Assembly: GCA_037157565.1 (NCBI GenBank)
Contig: JAZHRO010000063.1
Span: forward strand, 150,214,501 to 150,278,500
Origin: Thalassia testudinum
Taxonomy: Eukaryota > Streptophyta > Magnoliopsida > Alismatales > Hydrocharitaceae
Direction of reading: 5' to 3'
DNA: 64,000 nucleotides
The notes beneath the pieces are model-generated. The model did no database searches. It was not told where the DNA came from and worked only from the letters and a program-made list of their open reading frames with translations. A program made the translations under genes and the position numbers. This document shows, piece after piece, positions 54,530 to 64,000 of this stretch (its first letter is position 1; each line of letters begins with the position of its first letter).

Positions 54530-55099
54530 ATGAGAGTCCTAACATGGAATGTGCATGGGTTGCGCAACAAAGTGAGAAGGCCATCTCTTATCAGATATCT
54601 TGTGGAGTGGGAGATTGATTGTGCTCTTACTCAAGAGACACATTTGGAGGAGGAAAATGACCCTGTCTGGAAAGGATGCAATTGGCAGATCTAGTGGGAT
54701 GGCAATATGGTGGGAAAAATCCAGCCTTAAAGTGATGGAAACCCATCACAATAGACATGTGCTTACCTGTAGATGTTAGAACCTTCAAGGTGATCTGGAT
54801 TGGTTCATTTCATGCATATATGGACCTTATGCAGTAGCTGGTTGGGTGAAACTTTGGGAGGACCTGTCAATAGTGCATCAAAGAGTCCAGCAGGTACCAT
54901 GTCTTGTTGGTGGTGATTTCATCTCTCCTTTATCAAGTGGAGACAAACCTGGGGGCAGTTCTGAAAGTGCAATGGCTAGATTTTAATTGACTGTGCAGAG
55001 ATTGGGCATCACTGATTACCCTGTCAGTAGGGTGGATTTCACCTAAAGAAATGGCAGTGGAATGGTATAAAGGTTGGATAGATTCTTTGGCAACCCAAG
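54530..55099 (+). pseudogene. LINE-1 ORF2 endonuclease domain, truncated
   Basis: MRVLTWNVHGLRNKVRRPSL is the first motif of the apurinic endonuclease-like domain. LTQETHLEEEN (catalytic Glu), IYGPYA, VGGDFISP (expected GGDFN) and a VDFT-stop-RNGSG..RLDRFFGNPS end follow. Several in-frame stops and a shift near 54720 are present. The domain nicks target DNA to prime reverse transcription. It is cut off by Ath-6. Confidence 0.85.
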
Positions 55100-56785
55100 T
55101 GATGTAAACACATTTACACTACTTAAGATGTCTATTTGTGCATGTTCTTAAGCATAAGATTGCATTGCATGATATAAATATTGCATAACATGCATCATCT
55201 TGCATTTAGAGTAGTTTGAATAAAATGGAGGTTAATTGTCTCCTTTTATGTTCTAGGACAGGGCAAACTTTTTATCAGGGACTCGGATCGAAGATCCAAT
55301 CGTATAAATGTGATCAAGGTGACGATTGCAGTTCAATGACTCCAAGATCACCCTAATTAGGCATTTGTAGCATCAAATAGTGATCGGGAAACCATAGAAG
55401 ATCAAGGGCCAAGATGGTGTAAATTTGCACTTCAAATGACAAATTCGACCGCACGGATGAATTCAGATCGACAAGCGTAGCCTAACGACGCAAAAATTGA
55501 GTCAATCCGACACCTGTGGCACCATCTACAACATCCAGAAGATGGACGGCCATGATGGCGCCACGTGGTGCCATCTCGGCTGCTTAAATGCCCGTATGCT
55601 ACCGCTGAAGCCACCGCATCCGCCCCCTCTCCGCCGTTGGATCTCGATCCAATGGCTGTAAACGGCTACGCCTCAATTCATCCGCACAACCATCCGCGCT
55701 TCGCAGCGTAGTGGGGGAGGGCGTTATCGCGAGTAGTGGACGTGGGTTCGAGCCGCAGGGAGGAGGAGAAGGGCGCGGGCGAGCGGGTGCGGGCGTGCAT
55801 CGGATCTTGATCGGGCGGCCATCTGCACTAAATAGAGTTGACGTGCTATTGCGCACCCGCGCCTCACAAGGCATCGCACGCGTTGGGGTGGGTGCGCAAC
55901 GAGTGGGCAAAGGCGTAATCATCGCCGTCCGATCTCGCGATCGGACGGCTGTGGACGGCTGAACATGCGGCAGGCGTTGAGAGCGAGCAGCTGAGTAGGT
56001 GCGCGTGGGGAGCGGCCACTATGCCCACGTTGGGGCTTTAGCGACGGTTTTATCCGTCACTAAAGACCCCTTACTTAATGTTTCAAAGATGTAATGACCA
56101 ATTTGCCCCCACTCCTTGCAACTATAGAAGGAGACCCCCTCAACACGAAATTCTCATCCCTTCCTTCTCTTCTCTACCTCTCCAAAGCTCAAGAGAAGCT
56201 TGTCCCACACCCAGGATGCTCCTCGCGAGATAAAGTCCAAATTTTCATTTCCGTTCGGAAGTGGATCCCGCGACGACAACGGCGTGCTGCTCTGTTCTTG
56301 TTCTTCTGCTTCGTCCTACTTCGTCCTGCTCCATCCTCCTTCGTCCAGGCGTCGTCCAGTCCGGCTCGTCCTCCAAGCAATCGTCGAGGAGGATAACTTC
56401 TCTCTCCCATTCTTCTTTACAGCTTTTCTAGTGTAGAATTTTCCTACTTTCTAGTGTAGCTGATTTCCCATTTTCTAGTGTAATTTTTATTTGGTTTGAT
56501 TGTATAAACATTTTGAAATATTGAATGCATGTTCTCTCTCTCTCTTTCTCTCTCTCTCTCGTCCTTTTAGTCTGATAGCTTCATTGTAATTATATTGCCT
56601 TGCTTTTCAAAAAATTCTAAAAAATATAATTGCGAATATAGATCGACGTAGCCTCCCTGTGTTCGACCCGGAATTCAAATTTCGGTATAAATTTTATTTG
56701 TTAAACATGAATTCTTCGCTTTCAAGGTACAACGACAAGGTTTTAAAGCCAAACACGTTAGCGTGGCAAATTCGTGCGTTCAACA
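55100..56785 (+). repeat. Ath-6 5' LTR (1686 bp)
   Basis: It starts TGATGTAAACAC and ends GTTCAACA. It is homologous to the Ath-1 LTR and, in reverse, to 58065-59846. U3 has a GC-rich part (55600-56040) with two strong palindromes. A TATA-like ACTATAGAAG is at 56121. The R/U5 end has CT repeats near 56532-56560 and ATCGACGTAGCCTCCCTGTG near 56642. Confidence 0.93.
55924..56065. promoter_or_regulatory. Two palindromes in Ath-6 U3
   Basis: At 55924-55949, arms GCCGTCCGATC and GATCGGACGGC (11 bp each) flank a four-base centre. At 56036-56065, CTTTAGCGACGG and CCGTCACTAAAG form a near-perfect inverted repeat. Both recur in Ath-7 (59001-59028 and 58887-58916) and, decayed, in Ath-1. The first also occurs in the Ath-5 3' LTR. 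They lie 60-200 bp upstream of the TATA box. Confidence 0.8.
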
Positions 56786-56788
56786 TTT

Positions 56789-56806
56789 TGGCGCCGTTGC
56801 CGGGGA
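56789..56806 (+). other. Ath-6 primer binding site (tRNA-Asp type)
   Basis: TGGCGCCGTTGCCGGGGA, three bases after the LTR and identical to the Ath-2 site. It is undecayed. Confidence 0.92.
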
Positions 56807-58064
56807 GGCAACGATTTCCGATCTTCTTTTCGCATTTCTTGCACTTTATTGTTTTCTAACTTGCTTTCTCTTGTGTCTATTGTTTTGCGGAGACCTCCAT
56901 CAAGGAATCAACAAGTGGTAGATTGGAGTAAAGTATAGCTGAAGACAACTGTAAGTGCTCCCCTTTCTTGCCCCCTCCATAGATTTCATTCGCCACATTA
57001 AATCCAAATTCCAATTAACCTAGGTGTTTGCTTAAATCCTAGCAATAGTTTGGTTGTTTGGATTTTCACTCACATTCATTCCACACTCATTTATAAACAA
57101 AAACAAAAAGATAATCTTGTGGGGCAATTTTCAACAAACACACAACATACACCCACATTCAAGGCACTTAATCAAATTGATTTGTTTCTACTCAACCGGG
57201 TTCTGATCTATGGAACCGGTACACACAAAGCAACACATAAAAGAGTAGAAATCATTCTAGGTTAGCCATCTTTGAGTGCCTACCTTAGTGGTGCATTTGT
57301 GGCCAATTGTTTGAGTTGTTTGGGCCGCACCACTCTACATAAAGCCAACTCATCAAGTAGCTCCTCCTTAGGGTTTTCAATCTAGGTCTATACCAGGCAC
57401 TCCACTTTCTTTCTGATTTTAAAGGAAAACAATCTTCACCCATGTTTTACAACTTGGTTTGCCTAGAAACTTGATTGCAATTCACCTAATTTGAAACCCT
57501 AAAAGCTACTTAAGCAAGATTTGAACATTAAAATTCACGCATCATAAATAATCTTGCTTGAAAACCCTGGTTATGCATGCACTTACACAAATTTCAATCA
57601 ATCATTAAGGGCACAACTCATTTTAAGGGCCCATCACATTCCACAAGCACCACAATCCCAAGCCTTAATAAAATTCAGTAGACGTTGGCCTTAAGGTCTG
57701 ATTATCTCTTCAGGGCATAGTCTGAGATTGTTTTGATTAACCTACTTGTACTAATTAATATGATGTCTAGATAGGGGAGTAGCATCAAACGACCGTGGCT
57801 GGGGGGTACACTAGGAACCGGAGGTGAAAGCCGAAGGAAGAACCTTCTCCCTAGTCCCTCCTTCTAACTGGTTGGATTAAACAGATGCAAGTAGAGTAAA
57901 TCATTTACAATCTTAAGGCGGGTTTTGGGAGTCAGTAGATCCTTAGGCTACCCCACTTAAGGACAACCTTGTTTTGTTGTGCTGTAGGGTCCATATCCCC
58001 AGTCCTTCTGACCTTCTCCTAGTTTATGCTGGGTAGACGATCATTGAATCCCCGATTGGAAGGA
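56807..58064 (+). other. Ath-6 leader (untranslated)
   Basis: No gene is seen. The block near 57778-57860 (GGAGTAGCATCAAACGACCG, GAAAGCCGAAGGAAGAACC, TAGTCCC) is shared with Ath-5 and Ath-7. Ath-7 enters right after GGAAGGA. Confidence 0.7.
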
Positions 58065-59846
58065 CGTTGAACGTTTACGAACCTACGATAACGTGTTTGG
58101 TTTTGGAAAACCTGTCGTTGTAGTTCGAAAGCGAAGAATTCGTGTTCAACAAATAAAATTTATACCGAAATTAAAATTCCGGGTCGAACACAGGGAGGAG
58201 GACATTTGATTTAAAAACTACGCATTTCTTTTTATTTGTTACAGAATAATTCAATTTAGAACTATCTAATTATTTACAATAAATAGAAGAGAGAGAGAGT
58301 AAGAGAGAAAGAGAATATTACACAGAGAAATCAAAATGAGATGTAGAATAAATAAGAAATTTTTGCATTGAAGAGATTGTTCATTACAACTAGAAAGCAT
58401 AAAACAATTACTCTAGAAAGCGATAAATTTACTCTAGAAAGCATTAAAAGAATGGAGGGAGAAATGTCCTCATCGACGATTGCTTAGAGGACGAGTAGAT
58501 TAATCTAGAAAGCAGTAAATCTATACTAGAAAGCGGTAAAAAGAATAAGGAGAGAGAAATCCTCCTCGACGGTTGCTTGGAGGACGAGCCGGACGAGACG
58601 ACGCCTGGACGAAGGAGAACGATGCGGGACGAAGGAGGACGAAGCAGAAGAACGGGAACGAAGCAGCACGCCGTCGTCATCGCGGGATCCACTTCCGAAG
58701 AGGAACGAAAATTGGACTTTATCTCGCGAGAAGCATCCCGGGTGTGGGACAAGCTTCTCTTGAGCTTTGGAAGGGTAGAGAGGAGAAAGAAGGGATGAAA
58801 ATTTCGTATGGAGGGGGTCTCCTTTTATAGTTGCAAGGAGTGGGGGAAAAATGGACATTACATCTTCAAAATAATAAATAAGGGGTCTTTGGTGACGGAT
58901 AAATCCGTCACTAAAGCCCCGACGTGGCCGTCGCCGCCGCGCCCACGCGCGCCTCCTCGGCTGCCTGCTCCTCAACACTCGCGCACGTCCAACGCTTTTC
59001 AGCCGTCCGATCGCGAGATCGGACGGCTTAAATCGCGTTCGCGCCCGCTGCAACCCGCCCGCCTGCTCATGCGATCGCGCGTTACGCGGGGCGTCCAATC
59101 GCGCGTCGGCGCTATCGGGCGCCCACGACCGCACAATCTCCATCCGACTCTCCACGCGCCTCAATTACCCGCGCCTCCAATCCCCTCACCGCGGCTCGAA
59201 CCCACGCCCCGCGCTCGCGTAAGCGCGCTCGACCGCTGCGCTGCGGGGCGCGGATGGTCGAGCGCACGTTTTAAGCGCCGGGCAGCCACAACCATTGGAT
59301 CTCCATCTGACGGAGGAGAGCGATCGGGCGGGGGCCTTCACAAAATGCCAGCGGCCGTTTAGGCGGCTGAGATGGCACCACGTGGCGCCATCTTGGACGT
59401 CCATCTACTGGAAGTTGTAAATGGTGCCACGGATGTCGGATTGACTCGATTTTTGTGTCATTGGGATGCGATCGTCGATCCGAATTCATCCGTGTGGTCG
59501 GATTTGTCATCTGAAGTGCGGATTTACACCATCCTGGCCCTTGATCTTCTAGGGTTCCCCGGTCTCTATCTGATTCTACAGATGCCTGATTAGGGCGATC
59601 TTGGAGTCGTTGAACTCCAATCGTCGCCCTGATCATATCCATACGGTTGGATCTTTGATCCAAGGCCCCGATAAAATGTTTGCCCTGTCCAAGCACATAA
59701 AAGGAGACAATTAACCTCCATTTTATTCAAACTACTCTAAATGCGAGATGATGCATGTTATGCAATATTTATATCATGAAATGCAATCCTATGCTTAAGA
59801 ACATGCATAAATAGAAATTTTAAGTAGTGTAAATGTGTTTACATCA
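58065..59846 (-). repeat. Ath-7 3' LTR (1782 bp)
   Basis: On the minus strand it starts TGATGTAAACAC (59846) and ends GTTCAACG (58065), where Ath-6 has GTTCAACA; the last base has changed. Both U3 palindromes are well kept. It is about 96 bp longer than the Ath-6 LTR, through indels in the GC-rich U3. Confidence 0.92.
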
Positions 59847-59883
59847 TACCCACATGCCTATCTTTTGCTAGTCCCTAGCAAAA
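59847..59883 (-). promoter_or_regulatory. Ath-7 stem-loop and terminal polypurine tract
   Basis: On the minus strand TTTTGCTAG, GGA and CTAGCAAAA (59883-59863) form a perfect 9-bp stem. The 16-base tract GATAGGCATGTGGGTA abuts the LTR. Confidence 0.9.
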
Positions 59884-61036
59884 ACTATATGCTATTTATA
59901 AAAGAATTAGGTTAGATTATTTGGACCTGAGTTATTTTCAATCATTAAGAAATTGTCTACTTAGGAACTGAACTTTCAAAGACACAATAGTGCCCGGGTA
60001 TCAGCCAAAATGCAGACCTCCTCAAGCCCTCGCCTTATTCAAAGAAAAATTACTTTTTCTCTTTTTGGATTTTCAAATTTTAGGGTTAAAGAGTGGCTTT
60101 CTACGACCATTCAACTCACCCAAGATTTGATGAGAACCCTAAGTTTTAAGCATCTTATTGTGATTGTGATAGACTCGTTGACCGGCAATTAGAATGGACT
60201 TCGGATTTCTACGCCCCTAGGTGACCTCAAAAAGAATTCTGCCTAAAGGTGTATCTTTACAACCGGTAGCTTTCTCCCTACTTTTATTTTTTTAACGGGG
60301 TCAACACAAGGGTGAGTCCAGTGTATATCTCCCCGGTTTATTCTACTTCTCCGCTTCTTCCTTAGTGTTTTGGGAATTTTTAGTGCATTTTCTGAGCTGG
60401 GTTCTGGACAACCGGTCGATGAGCTGTTACCACCGACAACTTGCCAGCCATACTCGTGCGACGAAGTGTGGCTTATTTCTTTTTGTTCTTTTCTCCTTTT
60501 TCTTTTTGATTTTTTTTTTTTTTTAAGTAGGTGGCTTCCCTGATCTAAGATTTACCTAAAGGTAGCAAAAAGAGAAAGGTCCAGTGACTGGGCTCTGGAC
60601 AACCTACCTATGGGTTGTTACCCATGATAACTTGCCAGCCATATCACCCTAGAAGGTTCATTAGCTACCCAATTTCTGTTAGAATCGCCGAATAACGAGT
60701 CAGTGCAAAGAAAGTGTATAGATGCTTAAAACTCAAAATTCCTTCAAATCAGAGGGCGGGTTGATAAGTCATGTACTTATCACCCAAACTTATTTATTCC
60801 AATTATAATAGAATTAAGATGGCGAGGACTCAAAGACAAATCCACATTTTAGTGGATACACAGGCTAATTAAGTTCAAAGACCTGAGGGGTCTTTGTGTT
60901 CAGATCCTAATGTAGTATTTCCTAAGATTGAAAATTTTTTTAAACCCAAATTCTCTTTCCTAATTTCGAAATTTTTTTTTTATAAAAGAAAATAAAAAAA
61001 TCTATGGAGCTGACGAATGAATTCAGAGATGAATAT
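59884..61036 (-). other. Ath-7 3' non-coding region with duplicated hairpin block
   Basis: Two copies of the block seen in Ath-1 stand at 60392-60460 and 60580-60650 (minus strand: TATGGCTGGCAAG, GTTATC..GGTAAC, GGTTGTCCAGA). They are separated by an A-rich (minus strand) tract, as in Ath-1. No gene is seen. Confidence 0.75.
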
Positions 61037-61070
61037 CCACCCCCCCATGCCTATCTAATGCAATGTCCTC
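61037..61070 (-). promoter_or_regulatory. Ath-7 central polypurine-like tract
   Basis: The minus strand reads GAGGACATTGCA, a spacer and ATAGGCATGGGGGGGTGG. The core is the same as at the terminal PPT 1.2 kb further on. Confidence 0.75.
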
Positions 61071-62869
61071 ATTGTATTAAAAAGACATAAAACAGAGTGG
61101 AAAAGCGTAGAAAGCACCTGAATTGCGTGAATGTCATGTCCGCTCCGAGATGAAATCGAAAAAGAACTGTATATGTTCTGAGTTTAGTGCCTTCAGCTAG
61201 GCGCACTATACAAAGAAAAGAAATGAAGAATTCACAAGTGCAGGTCAGAATTAATATAAACAGAAGAATCCTTTGACCTATCAACAGCAGTCCACAGATG
61301 TGGACCAGATTGTGGTGCAGACCCATCCCCCATAATCGAGAATATCTTAGGTTCTGGATAAAAATTACCCGAAACCTAAAATTAGAATGCAAGCTGGGTC
61401 GGGCCTGCGATTTATGAGGATGCAACCCAAGGCTAAAATGTCGGGTTACAGAGAATTGAAGCTCAAAAGGATAATCGTTGAATGTGTGCTTTAGTTGAAC
61501 ATCCTCGAAACAAATGTCGTAAGGGTTCTGATTTGATGGTTTCAGCTTAAAAGGAACCCTTCGACTCAATCTTCCATTTCCTCCAAAATTAACTTCCCAA
61601 ATCAGAACTTCCCCGCTCCTATCCTCCTCATTAAGTGTATCAAATTCCAAGACCTCTTGTATATTCATCACCCCGTCTGGAATCCCCAAGTCTAAATGAT
61701 GTGGCAGAATCAAAATTGACTTGGGTCTAATTATCTCAGAATTAGAATCATCAATAAGCTCAACAGGGTGTAACTGATAATCAGGGCATTTAATTATTCC
61801 TCCAGAAAATGCGATTCTGGATTCGTATCGTGTGCCCTAATAAGATCAGTTTCCTCAGTTATTGGGCTATCAACTGATCTATCAGATTCCTCAGGCCCAA
61901 TCGTCTCACAAAAATCGTGATCTGAAAACTCATGTGAGACTTCGCAACTTGAATCTTCACCATCAAAGAAATCAGGATCCGTATCAATGTATGTCCCAAA
62001 ATCAGTTGTCACTTTGTGTTCCCAGGAGACATACGTTTTCTCGTAACCCAGCTCAGGGATCTCAGGTGAAGAAATTAGGTCATCCTTAATTGGTTGCTTT
62101 AATTCAATCTAGTCAGCCTCGTAACAAGTGTCCCCCGCAACAAGTGCCTGAGCGGGTTCTGTCATTGGCTTTCTGAAGAGGGTTCATCCAGGGAATCATC
62201 CCAAGATTGAATCAAAGCAACCACGAATCTCATCCTCAATTTCGCTAATTTCCCAAGTAGAAACTCAACCGGGTTCTTATCCTTAACGTCCTGGAGCCAA
62301 TCCAACAAAGACTTGTTTAAATCATCAATCATCTGAATCAGGGGCTCCAATCTCTCAATGCAAGGTGTTGGCTGAACTTCTAAAGATTGAATGACATTTC
62401 TCAAGTTAGCCAGAACCTTATCTTGAACCTGGTTAACTTGAACCAAATGAGTTGGTTCAGGATTGGGCAGGTTTGACATCAATGCAGAGGAATTAACAAA
62501 TTGAGATTCGTTATACCCATCCTGATAATAGGTCATTTCAGATTGTTCAAAAGATGGTGATGACCTAAAGGCAGTGAAATCAGAGGATGGGTAAGGATCA
62601 GTGTATCCTTCTTGATTGTAGATCGTATTAGGTTGTTCATGAAAGGAGGACGATCTATAATCGATGTAGCTCTAAGAAGGATAAAAATCAGAATCAAAGT
62701 GTTCAGGCTTAGACCCTAAACACGGGGGTCCAAAATTGTATCCCCAATCTGAATTATCCCAACTAACTGATGGTTGATTACAATACGAGTTGGGATAATC
62801 GTCATGTTGAGGATAATTTACAATAGGAGGGAAAGAGCGGGAATGCGTGAAATATGTGGAAGGATTCAT
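61071..62869 (-). pseudogene. Ath-7 acidic protein(s) of unknown function, replacing gag-pol
   Basis: The ATG at 62869 (MNPSTYFTHSRSFPPIVNY) opens a frame rich in Tyr, Ser, Asp and Asn. It runs to 62162 with a single TAG at 62672. Its second half has a helical, possibly coiled-coil stretch (LRNVIQSLEVQP, LIQMIDDLNKSLLDWLQDV). A second piece (about 62160-61794, other frame) is very acidic (DTDPDFFDGEDSSCEVSHEF). A third (about 61713-61069) starts near LPHHLDLGIPDGVMNIQEVL and holds NPYDICFEDVQLKHTFND. I recognise no gag, protease, RT or integrase motif. It may be one protein broken by two shifts. Confidence 0.6.
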
Positions 62870-64000
62870 GATACACGAGAGGAAGAAAGGTGCCCTGCAA
62901 TACAAACAATCAAACCTGTCCTTAAATAGGTTAGCCTAAAGACCTACAGACTCTCAAAACCCGTCTTGAGATAAAGGAACGATTTGATCTACTTCCGTCT
63001 GTTCAATCCAACCAGTTAGAAGGAGGGACTGGGGAGAAGGTTCTTCCTTTGGCTTGCACCTCCGGTTCCTAGTGTACCCCCCAGCAGCGATCGTTTGACT
63101 CTACTCCCCTAGCTAGACATCAGATTGAACAGTAGAAACAGACTAATCAAAAATAATCTTGTTCTAGGTTCTGAAGAGCGAGTCCAATCCTTAAGGCCAA
63201 CGTCTACTCTGTTTTATTTAGGGCTAGGTTTGAATGTGCTTTGGAATGTGATGGGCCCTTTAAATGGGTTGTGCCCTTAATGACTGATTAATTCGTGTGT
63301 AAGTGCACAACCAGTGGTTTTCAAGCAAGATTGTTTTTGATGTCGTGAATTTTAAGGTTAAAATCTTGCTTAGTAGCTTTTAGGATTCAACTTTAGGTGT
63401 TTTCAATCAAGTTTCGTTGGCACACCAAGTTTTACAAGCACAGGTGAAGATGTTTTCCTTTAAAGTTTAAAAAGAATGTGGAGTGCCTGGTAAATCCCTA
63501 AGAGTTGAACCTAATTGGCAGCTACTTGATGAGTTGATTTTATTTGAAGTGGTGCTGCCCAATCAACTCAAACAATTGTCCTGTTGCACCACTTAATTAG
63601 GCACACAAATGATTACCTAATCTGATTTCTACTCAATTATGTGTTTGGATGTGTGTATCGGCTCCTAAGATTGGATTACCGGTTGAGTTTGAAAATCAGA
63701 TGAGGTTGTGTACCTCTGTGAGTTTTTTTCTTTTTTTAATGTGGGGGTTGGGGTGAGTATGGGTGTCAAACAACAAACAATCTAACCTTAGAGTTTATAA
63801 AAACACCTAGGTTGATTGATGTTTGAGTTATTATGTGATGAAATGAAATCTAATGGGTGGGAGGTGGGGGTAACTCACAAAACCTTCTACAGCACTTTAC
63901 TCCAATCTATCGCTTTTGCCTGCCTCGAAAGAGTACCTGCAATTACAATAAGAAAGGAGAAAAGTGAGGTAAATGATTTGTAAGTTACAAAACGCGAAGA
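62870..64000 (-). other. Ath-7 leader (untranslated)
   Basis: It corresponds in reverse to 56860-58060 of Ath-6, including the CATCAAACGACCG-type block (about 63020-63115). The last segment (TTTACTCCAATCTA near 63897) matches Ath-6 near 56925, so the PBS lies just outside the window. No gene is seen. Confidence 0.75.

Larger units (their letters stand above)
52986..55099 (+). mobile_element. LINE-1: L1-type non-LTR retrotransposon, interrupted by Ath-6
   Basis: A 5' region, ORF1 with zinc knuckles and a DUF4283-like domain, and the endonuclease start of ORF2 are present on the plus strand. RT would lie beyond Ath-6, outside the window. It is inserted in the Ath-4 LTR; the 5' junction is between about 52975 and 53000. 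The presence of ORF1 suggests it was near full length at insertion. Confidence 0.85.
55100..58064 (+). mobile_element. Ath-6: 5' LTR and leader of an Ath-1-family element
   Basis: LTR 55100-56785, PBS and 1.26 kb of leader are visible before Ath-7 interrupts it. The base string CCAAG precedes it; the other duplication is outside the window. The leader agrees with that of Ath-7 read in reverse. Whether it encodes pol cannot be seen. Confidence 0.88.
58065..64000 (-). mobile_element. Ath-7: pol-less Ath-1-family element, reverse, 5' end beyond window
   Basis: Read leftward from the window edge: leader, acidic protein frames, central PPT, 3' non-coding region, terminal PPT, 3' LTR (58065-59846). 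No RT, integrase or protease is found in about 3 kb between leader and PPT, where Ath-1 has pol. The PBS and 5' LTR should start within about 100 bases right of the window, judging from the Ath-6 leader. It lies in the leader of Ath-6, opposite in orientation. Confidence 0.88.

Noticed and set aside
58526..59164. 212-codon minus-strand Arg/Ser-rich frame in the Ath-7 LTR
   Set aside because: It lies in the GC-rich U3/R and crosses the palindrome; the homologous Ath-6 LTR does not keep the frame.

Overview
The window is plant nuclear DNA made almost entirely of retrotransposons nested inside one another; I found no host gene. The evidence is Athila-type Ty3/gypsy elements with a tRNA-Asp-like primer site, a SIRE-type Ty1/copia element with a tRNA-iMet-like primer site, and an L1-type LINE with tandem zinc knuckles and a DUF4283-like region. 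The host is a flowering plant; the sequence does not settle the species. All reading frames are broken, mostly by stop codons of the kind left by C-to-T change in methylated DNA.

Names used below: Ath-1 to Ath-7 are the seven Athila-type elements; sLTR-1 is a solo LTR; SIRE-1 is the copia element; LINE-1 is the non-LTR element. Left arm: Ath-1 (plus strand; visible 1-1349, 17403-21487) lies inside the 5' LTR of Ath-3. It is split in its integrase gene by sLTR-1 (minus strand, 1350-17402), which is itself split by the nearly complete Ath-2 (2875-16746). Middle: Ath-3 (21488-27315 and 47954-50573) lacks gag-pol and encodes an acidic protein. It is split just before its polypurine tract by SIRE-1 (minus strand, 27316-47953), which carries Ath-5 (30611-41808). 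Right arm: Ath-3 sits in the internal region of Ath-4 (visible from 50574). The 3' LTR of Ath-4 was entered by LINE-1 (about 52986-55099), LINE-1 by Ath-6 (55100-58064), and Ath-6 by Ath-7 (minus strand, 58065 to beyond the window). Perfect 5-bp target duplications support sLTR-1 (GTTCC), SIRE-1 (AAAGT) and Ath-5 (GGTAC).

The Athila-type elements form families in which pol-bearing and pol-less members share LTR and 3' sequence: Ath-2 with Ath-3/Ath-4, and Ath-1 with Ath-6/Ath-7. The pol-less members carry acidic proteins I do not recognise, and they presumably depended on the replication proteins of their partners.

The most interesting signals are non-coding. (1) All six visible 3' ends carry a stem (TTTTGCTAG / CTAGCAAAA) directly abutting a 16-nt polypurine tract directly abutting the LTR. 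(2) The same six elements carry a second, central polypurine-like tract after the coding region. (3) The LTRs of Ath-2 and Ath-3 contain a module resembling plant snRNA promoters (AGTCCCACATCG plus ATATAAG 23 nt downstream) followed by a conserved tract ending in a T-run. (4) Palindromes stand upstream of the TATA box in several LTR families.
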